A stretch of 36,048 nucleotides of DNA from an uncultured Prevotellaceae bacterium (lineage in GTDB: Bacteria > Bacteroidota > Bacteroidia > Bacteroidales > Bacteroidaceae). The translations under genes were made by a program, and so were the position numbers. Under the pieces are notes generated by a model. The model had not been told where the DNA came from and did not search any database. It was given only the letters and a program-made list of their open reading frames with translations. Shown here in pieces: positions 15,021-22,694 of the stretch. Location of the stretch: positions 1 through 36,048 of the forward strand of contig CAMHNI010000038.1 of assembly GCA_946186505.1 (NCBI GenBank), given 5' to 3'. Position 1 is the stretch's first letter, and the number at the start of each line of letters is the position of its first letter.

Positions 15021-16682
15021 TTATCTGACGCCGCCGCCACCACCGCCACCGGAGAAGCCGCCACCGCCGCCACCCCACGACGAGCCGCCGCCGCGACCCG
15101 AGGCACGGGCTTCGCGGGCTGCTTTTGCCTGGGCAGCACGCGCCGTGCTGGTGCGCAGGGCTGTAGAAATCATCGGCAGGGTCATGTTGTCGGCCATCTG
15201 CTGGGCCACCTGGTCCAGGTTGAAGTATTCGGGGTTGACCTTCTTCATGTCCTTGATTACCTGGTCGGCAATGCCGAAGAGGGTGGCATAGACCATATAG
15301 TCCTTCCACAGCGAGACCTCGCTGACATGACGTTCGTCGAGCAGGGTGAAGTCTTTGAGGAACTTCTTCAGTCCGAACACCTGCTGAACCTCAGCCAGCT
15401 TCTCCTTAGACTTGTAGTTAGAGACGTCAGCCCTGGTTTGGAGTGCCACCACGAACGACTCGACGTAGCTGCGGTTGGCTCTACTGTTCATCCATTGTCT
15501 CAGTTCCCTTGGCTCCAAGATGGTGTCGTCGCCGGCAGCCTGTTTGAAGATGTTGTGTACCATGCGCACCAGTCTGGGCTGAAGACCCTTTTGCTCCAGT
15601 TCCTTGATGACGAAGAACTGCTTGGGATTGCCCTTCTGGTCCATGCGCTGTTCGATGGCGATGCCCCCGATGTTGATCAGCTGCAGGACGTATGCCGACA
15701 GCAGGTTGTCGTAGTTGCTGCCGAGGTAGCGGTAGGCGTTCAGCATGTCGTTGGCTTTCTGTAAATTGCCTTTTAGCGGTATGTCACGATACCACAACAG
15801 GTCCTTATTAACTCGACGACGGAACCGCCAGACGCTGACGATGCGGTAGATAAAGGCAACGAGCGGGAAGACGATAAATCCCAGCACGCTGAGAATCATG
15901 TAGAAGATGTCTTCTGCCGTAAACTCCTCGCCAGAGTCGGTGTAATCGCTGCCCTCAAAAGCCTCTTGCTTTTTTTGCTCAAAAGTAGTATTCTCAGCCA
16001 GTGTGGGTTCGAACATGCCCTTGTCGAAGCGCACCATGATATAGAGCGCACTACTGCTCTCGTGGCTCATCGACTCAGAGGTCTCGGCCACGATGTCGCC
16101 ATCAACGAAATTGATGAAGCCACGGTAGCGGAAGCCCCAGATGCCGCAGCTGTCTTCATTGAAGCTGAGGCTGTCGGCCGACGTGATGGTCACGACGGCA
16201 TGCTGCGGCTTGGGCGACACGTTGTGGTCGAGGAAGACGTGGCGGATGGCATCGGCATCGGGGTAGGAGCGCACCAGTCCGGTGAGGGTGTAGGTGGTCA
16301 CGTAGGTGCGTTCGCCGCTGTCGCCTAATCCCCAGCACACCTCGTAGCCCTTGCTGGTGGTGGCTATACCGCACTTGCCGGCCTTCCAGTCACGGCTGCG
16401 GTCGATGTCCCATTCGCCCACGTTCTCGTACTCCCGTCCCGTCTCGTCGGTGACCGTCAGGTCGCAGACGGTGCTGCCGCCCATGTTGGCCAGCCCGATG
16501 TAGCACTCCGTACCTTGAGAGTCAATATACATCTGACGGGTCTCGGTGATGCGGGCATCGCCGTTACGGCTCAGCACCACATAGATGTTGAGATCGCGCA
16601 GTATCGGCGAGGCGTGGAGTCCTGTTGCTGCCGCCAGCAGAGCCAGCAGCAGGCACAGTGTCCTATTTCTTGAATGCCTCAT
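15021..16682 (-). CDS. DUF2207 membrane protein with Gly-rich C-terminus
   Basis: The 553-residue protein has a signal peptide (MRHSRNRTLCLLLALLAA), an exported domain with IYVVLSRNGDARITE near 34, typical of DUF2207, a transmembrane segment near 261-285 (IFYMILSVLGFIVFPLVAF), a cytoplasmic part and a Gly/Ser/Trp-rich tail. DUF2207 proteins commonly sit next to lemA, as here. The ATG at 16682 overlaps the end of lemA by 20 bases, suggesting translational coupling; the longer frame starting at 16715 would place charged residues before the signal peptide. The function is unknown. Confidence 0.85.
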   Translation of the reverse strand: MRHSRNRTLCLLLALLAAATGLHASPILRDLNIYVVLSRNGDARITETRQMYIDSQGTECYIGLANMGGSTVCDLTVTDETGREYENVGEWDIDRSRDWKAGKCGIATTSKGYEVCWGLGDSGERTYVTTYTLTGLVRSYPDADAIRHVFLDHNVSPKPQHAVVTITSADSLSFNEDSCGIWGFRYRGFINFVDGDIVAETSESMSHESSSALYIMVRFDKGMFEPTLAENTTFEQKKQEAFEGSDYTDSGEEFTAEDIFYMILSVLGFIVFPLVAFIYRIVSVWRFRRRVNKDLLWYRDIPLKGNLQKANDMLNAYRYLGSNYDNLLSAYVLQLINIGGIAIEQRMDQKGNPKQFFVIKELEQKGLQPRLVRMVHNIFKQAAGDDTILEPRELRQWMNSRANRSYVESFVVALQTRADVSNYKSKEKLAEVQQVFGLKKFLKDFTLLDERHVSEVSLWKDYMVYATLFGIADQVIKDMKKVNPEYFNLDQVAQQMADNMTLPMISTALRTSTARAAQAKAAREARASGRGGGSSWGGGGGGFSGGGGGGGVR

Positions 16683-17226
16683 CCAGGTCGGGATATTGCT
16701 TCTTCTTCTCGTCATCCACCTTCAGGTATTCCTTCACACCGAAGTTGAGCATCGAGGCGACGAGGTTCGACGGGAACTGGCGCACCAGGCGGTTCATCTT
16801 CGTGGCGGTGTCGTTATAGACCATACGCGACATGCGGACGTTCTCCTCATACTCCTTCTCGCCTCTCTGTGCCTCTTTGTACAGGTCGCTGGCCTTCAGG
16901 TCGGGGTAGGCTTCACAGACGACGCTCAGACGTCCCATGACTTGCCCCAGCAGGTCCGACTGCTGGTTGATGGCTGCCGGCGAGCCACCAGCCACGGTGC
17001 CACGCTGCTGGATGGTCTGGATGAGTGTCTCAGACTCATGCTTGGCATACTGTGCTGCCGTCTTGGCCAGTGCCAGAATGGCGTCGAAACGGGAGTTGAG
17101 CTGAACCTCAATCTGGCTCAGGGCGTTCTTACACAATTCGTCCATGCTGACCAGCGAGCGCTGGGTGGAGATGAAATAGCCGCCGATGAGAACTACCAGG
17201 GCGATAATAACAACTAATGCAATCAT
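16663..17226 (-). CDS. lemA: LemA family protein
   Basis: The 187 residues fit LemA well in length and layout: an N-terminal membrane anchor (IALVVIIALVVLIGGYFI, residues 2-19) with the short N-terminus probably outside, then a helical cytoplasmic domain with AAQYAKHESETL near 62, AYPDLKASDLY near 110 and a long NVRMSRMVYNDTATKMN helix near 129. LemA proteins are anchored, mostly helical, with no known enzyme activity, and often occur with DUF2207 or TPM proteins. It lies 24 bases after the sensor gene and overlaps the DUF2207 gene by 20 bases. Confidence 0.9.
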   Translation of the reverse strand: MIALVVIIALVVLIGGYFISTQRSLVSMDELCKNALSQIEVQLNSRFDAILALAKTAAQYAKHESETLIQTIQQRGTVAGGSPAAINQQSDLLGQVMGRLSVVCEAYPDLKASDLYKEAQRGEKEYEENVRMSRMVYNDTATKMNRLVRQFPSNLVASMLNFGVKEYLKVDDEKKKQYPDLDEAFKK

Positions 17227-17250
17227 AATATAAGTATGTTTAATGGTTAA

Positions 17251-20200
17251 TCACTCTTTGACAACAGGCTCCTCAACGGGAAGGCCCATCTGCAGGTCTG
17301 TAGGCAGGTGGACGATGAAGACGGTGCCGCCCTGAGGGTTGTCCTCGGCCCGGACGGTGCCGCTGTGCAGCTCGGCAATCTGCTTGACGACATAGAGCTG
17401 GATGTTGGGGTCGGCACTCGGGTCGAACATGTGGGCACGGGCCTCTTCGGGGATGCCCAGTCCGCGGTCGGCCACCTTGATCTCGGCCTTGTTGTCGGTC
17501 TCGCCGACGGTCACCAAGATGCGGCTGTCACGGGGTGAGTATTTCACGCTGTTGACTAACAGTATCTCGATGAGGCGTCTCAGCAGGGCAGGGTCAAAGT
17601 ACATGGTCAGCCTATTCAGCGATGAGAGGAACGACAGTTTGGCCCGCTTGCCCTCGGGCATGCGGAACCCCTCGACGGTGTTCTTGACAAATCCGACAAG
17701 GTCGACCAGAGTGGGACTGTAAATGAGCTGTTCCTGCTTCACGGTGCGGACAGGCATCTGACCGGCACTTATCTTCGCCATAATCTCGTTCATCCACTGC
17801 TGTTTCTCCGTCTCACGGCGTAGCCGTTCCAGTTCCATCCTCTCGGCGTTCTTGTGCACCGTACGCTGGTACCACAGGAAGACCAGGCAGCCGCCTGTGA
17901 GGATATACAGCAGGACGGCCCACCACGACCTGTAGAACGGCGGGCGTATGGTGATGTCGAGCTGGCTCTCCTCCTCGCCCATCGTACCGTCGTCGTTCAG
18001 CATCCGCACGCAGAGCGTGTAGCTGCCGGAGGGCAGTGACATATAGCTGATGTTCGGGTTCGTCTCGGAGGTCTTCACCCAGTTGTCGTTGAAGCCCTCT
18101 AACTTATAGACGAAGCGTGAGCGGTTGTGAATCTCGCCGCTGGTGCTCGCCAGCTGGATGGTGAACTGGTCGCTGTAGCGCAATTTCAGCTGGCGGCACT
18201 CGTTGAGGGCCTCCTCTAATAACACACGGCCATCGACCTCCTCGCCGATGGCTACGTCCTGGTCGAACAACTGAAGGCCGCTGAACACCGGCACTTCCTT
18301 CATGCGGCCCTTCCCCTGGGTTTTCGGATTGAGGACGTCAAGACCACCCTGTCCGCCTGTCAGTATCAGTCCCGTTGGGGTGTAGCATGCCGACCGCTGG
18401 TTATAGGGACCGTTCTGCAGGCCGTCGCGGTTGTTGTAGCTGCGCACGATAAACGTGTAGCGGCCGTTCTCCTGCAGCTGGGGCAGTACGTTCGAGATGC
18501 CGTGGTCGGTCACCAGCCACATGGTGTGATTGCCATCCTCGACGATGCTGTTGACGGTGGAACCGAAGAGTCCCGACCTCATGTCAATAAGATAGACCCT
18601 GTTTCGCTGGTAGTCCCAGATGGTGGCACCCGATGAGGAGCCTTGCCATATCATCCCCCGGCTGTCCTCCATGGCCATGATAGACATCTCGGTAATGGGT
18701 ACGCCGTCCTGGTTGTCGGTGATGTCGAAGTTGACTATTCGGAACGTCTTCGGATTGATCAGTGAGACGTACTTGGAATGGGCCACCAGCAGCCACCCTT
18801 TCCTGGTCCGTGAGATGGTGGAGATGTAGTCGCTGGGTAAGGTGGAGTTGCTGATGCGGAAGGTACGAATCTTCCCCGTGCGCTTGTCTATGCGCTGCAC
18901 GCCGCCGCCCAGGGTGCCTATCCAGATATTCTGCCACTGATCTTCACAGACAGTCCAGATGTTGTTGGACGACAGTCCCATGGTGTCGTTCGATGCCTTG
19001 TAGTTGGTCAGCTGGCCGTCCTTGATATGGATGAGTCCGCCCTCGTAGGTGCCGAACCACACCGAGCCGTCGGTAGCGGCTAACGAGCCGACCATCGTGT
19101 TAGAGCCTATGCCGCTGTTGGCCTTGTCATAGACCAGGCTCTCGCCTGTGCGGTTGTCGTAGCGCATGATACCTGCGTCGTTCGTGCCGAGCCAGGTGTA
19201 GCCAGCCTTGTCGTAGCAGACGGTGTTGATGACCCCCAGCTCGAGGTTGCGGAAACTGGAGGTGTTGCCGGTGAACAGGTTCGCACCGTTCATATAGGAA
19301 CCTATCCAGATGCGGCCTATCTGGTCCATATAGATATTGCGCAGGGTGTTGTCGCTGATGGTGCTCTCGTCGTACTTGTTGGTCAGCAGCTGTCTTATCT
19401 CGTGGCTGCGCAGGTCGCACACGAAGACGCCGCCATGGTCTGTGGCTATCCAGAGACGATGCTTGTCGTCGGCCAAGACATCCCACACCTTCATCTCTTC
19501 AGGCAGGTTCTCAAAGCCGAGGGCGTGCAGGGCGCCTTGTATTGTGTGCGTCCATTGGTTGGTCTTGGGGTTCCAATAGTAGGTGACGGGCTGTGTGATG
19601 ACCCAGACGTTGCCCTCAAGGTCAACCCTCATCTTACAGTCCTGGTCGCGTGTCAGTCCGTTCTTCCTGAGATAGTCCACCTTACGGGTGATGACGTCCT
19701 TGTCGCGGTCGAAGCACAGGATTTCGCCGTTGTTTGATGACAGGAAGACCGTTGTGCCTGATTCGTTGATGGATGACACACCGATGTCGGTGTTGAACTC
19801 CTGCTCGCCATAGCCGAACTTAAACTGTTTGAGTTTCTTCGACTGGGGATTGAGGTGGAAGAAGCCGTCGTTGTAGCTCTTCACCCAGAAGTCCTTCCTG
19901 CTGTCGATATGCAGGTATTCCACGCCACCCGTGATGCCCTGCTTCTCTAACCATCGTTCGGGATGGCGCTCGCACTTGTCGGTAATGGGGTCGAGCACGG
20001 TGTAGCTCATGCCCTGTTTCAACCACAGCTTGCCGTCGTATGCCTCGAAGATGTCATCCACGTAGTTGGTGCGCAGGGTCGTCGTATCGCGCATGTCGGA
20101 ATAATAGGTCTTGACGCGATAGCCGTCGTAGCGGTTCAGTCCGTATGGTGTGCCTATCCATACGAAGCCTTTGGAGTCGCGAAATACGCAGAGTATCTGT

Positions 20201-20316
20201 GAGTTTGACAACCCGTCGCGTGTGTCTAACCGCCGGAATTTAATGTCGGGGATAGCCGCATGCAACAGGGTGGGCAGGGTTAGGATGATGGTCAGTATGA
20301 ATCGTATTGTTCGCAT
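17251..20316 (-). CDS. Propeller-type sensor with degenerate kinase module (no phospho-His, no receiver)
   Basis: This 1021-residue protein has a signal sequence, Reg_prop beta-propeller repeats (DRDKDVITRKV, GRIWIGSY, GSVWFGTYEGG and similar), a Y_Y_Y domain (about 700-785) and one membrane helix (about 798-817). Only about 200 cytoplasmic residues follow. They hold an HATPase_c-like fold with an N box NSVKYSP (N922) and DRGLGIP (about 950-956). The helix where FTNISHE-type HisKA would sit reads QQWMNEIMAKIS, without histidine. The GxGxGL loop is reduced to DPNIQLYVV. The receiver and AraC-type output of a full hybrid sensor (about 1300 residues) are absent. It could signal to a partner or be inactive. 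It has its own promoter and precedes lemA. Confidence 0.8.
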   Translation of the reverse strand: MRTIRFILTIILTLPTLLHAAIPDIKFRRLDTRDGLSNSQILCVFRDSKGFVWIGTPYGLNRYDGYRVKTYYSDMRDTTTLRTNYVDDIFEAYDGKLWLKQGMSYTVLDPITDKCERHPERWLEKQGITGGVEYLHIDSRKDFWVKSYNDGFFHLNPQSKKLKQFKFGYGEQEFNTDIGVSSINESGTTVFLSSNNGEILCFDRDKDVITRKVDYLRKNGLTRDQDCKMRVDLEGNVWVITQPVTYYWNPKTNQWTHTIQGALHALGFENLPEEMKVWDVLADDKHRLWIATDHGGVFVCDLRSHEIRQLLTNKYDESTISDNTLRNIYMDQIGRIWIGSYMNGANLFTGNTSSFRNLELGVINTVCYDKAGYTWLGTNDAGIMRYDNRTGESLVYDKANSGIGSNTMVGSLAATDGSVWFGTYEGGLIHIKDGQLTNYKASNDTMGLSSNNIWTVCEDQWQNIWIGTLGGGVQRIDKRTGKIRTFRISNSTLPSDYISTISRTRKGWLLVAHSKYVSLINPKTFRIVNFDITDNQDGVPITEMSIMAMEDSRGMIWQGSSSGATIWDYQRNRVYLIDMRSGLFGSTVNSIVEDGNHTMWLVTDHGISNVLPQLQENGRYTFIVRSYNNRDGLQNGPYNQRSACYTPTGLILTGGQGGLDVLNPKTQGKGRMKEVPVFSGLQLFDQDVAIGEEVDGRVLLEEALNECRQLKLRYSDQFTIQLASTSGEIHNRSRFVYKLEGFNDNWVKTSETNPNISYMSLPSGSYTLCVRMLNDDGTMGEEESQLDITIRPPFYRSWWAVLLYILTGGCLVFLWYQRTVHKNAERMELERLRRETEKQQWMNEIMAKISAGQMPVRTVKQEQLIYSPTLVDLVGFVKNTVEGFRMPEGKRAKLSFLSSLNRLTMYFDPALLRRLIEILLVNSVKYSPRDSRILVTVGETDNKAEIKVADRGLGIPEEARAHMFDPSADPNIQLYVVKQIAELHSGTVRAEDNPQGGTVFIVHLPTDLQMGLPVEEPVVKE

Positions 20317-20348
20317 ACGATGAGTCTTGTGGCTTTAGTTGTTTTGTG

Positions 20349-20380
20349 CAAAGATACGTATTTTTGATGAAATGACCAAA
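20349..20380 (-). promoter_or_regulatory. Promoter of the propeller sensor gene
   Basis: Read leftward, TTTG (20377-20380), 20 bases, then TATCTTTG (20349-20356) is a near-perfect Bacteroidetes promoter. It predicts transcription starting near 20343 and a leader of about 25 bases. Confidence 0.75.
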
Positions 20381-20395
20381 AAACTCCCGACTTTT

Positions 20396-21424
20396 TTACG
20401 TTCCGGCTGGCTTCCGCTTTGCGGAAGTGTCGCGGATGACGAGCTTCTGGGGAACAATCTCCTTGCGTACCTTCGTATCGCCGCCGATGTTACGGAGCAG
20501 CAGCCGACATGCCGTCTGGCCCATCTTGAACGACTGGTCTTCGATGGCCGACAAGCAGGGTGTGGTGTAGCGGGCGTGTACATCGTCGGTGAAACCGATG
20601 AGGGCCACGTCCTCGGGAATGCGCAGTCCCTGTTGCTTGATGGCGTTGAAGGCAGCGAAGAGCAGGATGTCGTTGAAGGCGATGATGGCATCGGGACGGT
20701 TGGGACGCTGCAGAAGGGCTACGGTGTTGTGCAGGGCCACCTCGAAGTCGATATTGTCGCAGACCACCAGCTCGCGGTCCACGGGGATGCGGTTGTCGCG
20801 CAGGGCCTCTAAGTAGCCGTGCTTGCGGCGGCGCACCATGTCGAGGTGGTTGGGTCCTCCGATGAAGGCGATGCGGCGGCTGCCGGTGTCGATGAGATGC
20901 TGGGTGGCTTTCTGGGCGGCTTCGTCACCGTTGGCCGTCACGCTCGAGAACTTGTCAGGCAGACAGGTGCGGCCGAAGAACACCAGAGGTATGCCCATGT
21001 CGCTGATTTCCTCGAAGTGGCTGTAGTCCGTGGTGCTCTGTGCCAGACAGGCGATGATGCCCACCACATGGAGGTCGATGAAGTTGTCGATGGCCTGCTG
21101 TTCGTCGAGACAGTTCTCGTGAGTGTTGGCGCTGATGACACTGTAGCCGGTCTGGCGTGCCTCGTCCTCGATGCCGTCGAGCACGGCAGCGTAATAGTGG
21201 GTGACGAGGTTGGGGACGACGACGCCAATGACCTTCGGCGCCTCTTTGCGCAGACTCTGGGCGAAGGGGTTGGGACGGTAGTTCAGCCGTTTGGCCAGAT
21301 CTTTGACACGCTGTTGCATGTCCTTACCTATTTCCGGCGAGGAATGGAGTGCCCGGCTGACGGTGGCTATGCTGACACCGAGTTCCTGGGCAAGATCCTT
21401 GAGTGAAGTCCTGTGTTTTGGCAT
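20396..21424 (-). CDS. LacI/PurR-family transcription regulator
   Basis: The 342 residues begin with a LacI helix-turn-helix (LKDLAQELGVSIATVSRAL, 8-26) and a hinge-helix region (NYRPNPFAQSL, about 48-58), then a periplasmic-binding-like domain. It should bind a sugar or nucleotide ligand and repress genes around it. A longer frame to 21511 adds 29 basic, aromatic residues that do not fit the family, and the ATG at 21424 is supported by the promoter and operator just upstream. The last codons contain a palindrome (CTTCCGCTTTGCGGAAG at 20411-20427). Likely targets are its own promoter and possibly the aqpZ side; the ligand is not predictable. Confidence 0.9.
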   Translation of the reverse strand: MPKHRTSLKDLAQELGVSIATVSRALHSSPEIGKDMQQRVKDLAKRLNYRPNPFAQSLRKEAPKVIGVVVPNLVTHYYAAVLDGIEDEARQTGYSVISANTHENCLDEQQAIDNFIDLHVVGIIACLAQSTTDYSHFEEISDMGIPLVFFGRTCLPDKFSSVTANGDEAAQKATQHLIDTGSRRIAFIGGPNHLDMVRRRKHGYLEALRDNRIPVDRELVVCDNIDFEVALHNTVALLQRPNRPDAIIAFNDILLFAAFNAIKQQGLRIPEDVALIGFTDDVHARYTTPCLSAIEDQSFKMGQTACRLLLRNIGGDTKVRKEIVPQKLVIRDTSAKRKPAGT

Positions 21425-21444
21425 ATCATCTTGTTTGTCGGGGG

Positions 21445-21476
21445 CAAAGTTAGGAAAAAACCACGAAAACCGCAAA
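21445..21476 (-). promoter_or_regulatory. Promoter of the lacI-type gene
   Basis: Leftward TTTG (21473-21476), 20 bases, then TAACTTTG (21445-21452). It gives a leader of about 15 bases before the ATG. Confidence 0.75.
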
Positions 21477-21484
21477 CGTTTACG
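21471..21484. promoter_or_regulatory. Putative LacI-type operator over the -33 element
   Basis: CGCAAACGTTTACG is a 14-bp palindrome with a single mismatched pair, built on AAACGTTT as in LacI/CcpA-type operators. It covers the -33 element of the regulator gene, consistent with self-repression. Confidence 0.6.
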
Positions 21485-21528
21485 TTCTTTTTTTGCACTT
21501 TTCCGATACAATGATGCAAAAAACTCAC

Positions 21529-21617
21529 TACCTTTGCACGCAGAATGAGTAATGAATAGTTGATAATAAGTTAGTTAGAACAAGAACGGGACTGTCGTGA
21601 TGACACTCCCGTTTTTT
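21529..21617 (+). ncRNA. Candidate small RNA between lacI-type gene and aqpZ
   Basis: A -7 element TACCTTTG (21529-21536) is followed 48 bases later by a perfect intrinsic terminator, predicting a transcript of about 75 bases. The only frame inside is ATG-AGT-AAT-GAA-TAG (4 codons). No -33 element is clear. It may be a small RNA or a leader of a vanished gene. Confidence 0.5.
21585..21617 (+). terminator. Intrinsic terminator
   Basis: AACGGGA-C-TGTC pairs with GACA-C-TCCCGTT around a 5-base loop, followed by a T-run (21612-21617). Confidence 0.85.
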
Positions 21618-21707
21618 CTTTCTAACTACAAAGAAGTTTAGCCAATGCGAAACTTGAGTCAAATCGGGAAACAATAACAAGAAGGACAACTTTTTTCCAG
21701 CGAAGTG

Positions 21708-21739
21708 CTTGCTGGTTTCGGAGAAAAAGTGTATCTTTG
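21708..21739 (+). promoter_or_regulatory. Promoter of aqpZ
   Basis: CTTG (21708-21711), 20 bases, then TATCTTTG (21732-21739), about 40 bases before the start codon. Confidence 0.7.
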
Positions 21740-21779
21740 CACCGAAATTGTTAATCATTAACCATCTAAATTTAGCATT

Positions 21780-22457
21780 ATGAAAAAGTATTTAGCAGAA
21801 ATGGTGGGCACGATGGTGCTCGTACTGATGGGCTGCGGCGTCGCCGTGAGCCTGGGTTGTGATCCTGTCAACAACATTCCGGCTGTCGTTGGTACAGCTT
21901 TCGCCTTCGGACTGGCTGTCGTTGCCATGGCTTATACGATCGGCGGCATTTCCGGTTGCCACATCAATCCGGCCATCACCCTCGGCTGCATCCTCAGCGG
22001 GCGCATGGAAGCGAAGGAGGGTGGCATGTACATGCTGTTCCAGGTCATCGGTGCCTTCATCGGTTCGGCCCTGCTGGCCCTGCTGACGGCCAATGTCCCC
22101 GGACTGGAGGGAACGGGTGCCAACGACCTGCAGGCTAACGTTTCCGTTGCCGGCGGCCTCATTGCTGAGATTGTCTTTACCTGTGTGTTTGTGCTGGTCG
22201 TGCTTGGTGCTACGGCAAAGACCAACGGTGCCACCAACAACTTCGCCGGTCTGGCCATCGGTCTGTCACTGATACTCGTCCATCTGGTCTGCATCCGCTA
22301 TACCGGTACCTCGGTGAACCCGGCCCGTTCTATCGCTCCTGCTATTTTCCAAGGCGGAACGGCTCTGGCCAACCTCTGGATCTTCATCGTCGGCCCGTTC
22401 ATCGGTGGTGCCTGTGCCGCCGGTATCTGGAAAATGATTGAACCGGCAGAGAAATAA
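21780..22457 (+). CDS. aqpZ: Aquaporin Z-type water channel (MIP family)
   Basis: The 225 residues have the six-helix MIP fold with both half-helix motifs, NPA in CHINPAITLG (about 60-69) and NPAR in TSVNPARS (about 178-185). The segment LVHLVCIRYTGTSVNPAR keeps the histidine and threonine of the narrow selectivity filter of E. coli AqpZ, which argues for water rather than glycerol. It forms a tetramer in the inner membrane and allows fast osmotic water flow. It has its own promoter and terminator and so is a single-gene unit. Confidence 0.88.
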   Translation: MKKYLAEMVGTMVLVLMGCGVAVSLGCDPVNNIPAVVGTAFAFGLAVVAMAYTIGGISGCHINPAITLGCILSGRMEAKEGGMYMLFQVIGAFIGSALLALLTANVPGLEGTGANDLQANVSVAGGLIAEIVFTCVFVLVVLGATAKTNGATNNFAGLAIGLSLILVHLVCIRYTGTSVNPARSIAPAIFQGGTALANLWIFIVGPFIGGACAAGIWKMIEPAEK

Positions 22458-22479
22458 TAATCCGTCCTGGTGCGGAAGA

Positions 22480-22517
22480 ACTGGCCTACATTCGTCGCGA
22501 ATGTAGGCCAGTTTTTC
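22480..22517 (+). terminator. Terminator of aqpZ
   Basis: A perfect 16-bp stem (22480-22495 with 22499-22514) around a 3-base loop ends in a T-run. It is 22 bases after the aqpZ stop codon. Confidence 0.9.
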
Positions 22518-22604
22518 TGTAGGTCGAGCGAGCGGACCATAGACCTGCTGATGCAAAGTAACGTCTGGTCGCTCGGCTTTGCCGCTTGGCTTGCCAAGAA
22601 CTCC

Positions 22605-22621
22605 ACAGGCTGAGAGCCTGT
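22605..22621. other. Small hairpin downstream of the DUF58 operon
   Basis: ACAGGCT-GAG-AGCCTGT is a 7-bp perfect stem. It lies 75 bases past the DUF58 stop (leftward) and may be a terminator, but no T-run follows. Confidence 0.35.
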
Positions 22622-22694
22622 TAACTACTGATAACTCCTAATAACTCCAAACATGCGATAGCTGTATATATAATAAATAGGTGCGTGATAGGAG

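Noticed and set aside
14983..15309. N-terminal extension of the secreted protein frame
   Set aside because: It overlaps the Gly-rich end of the DUF2207 gene in another frame, and a good signal peptide starts at 14982.
22520..22694. Possible small gene between aqpZ and the DUF58 operon
   Set aside because: The frames are short, overlap the terminator and show no family features; only a small hairpin is supported.
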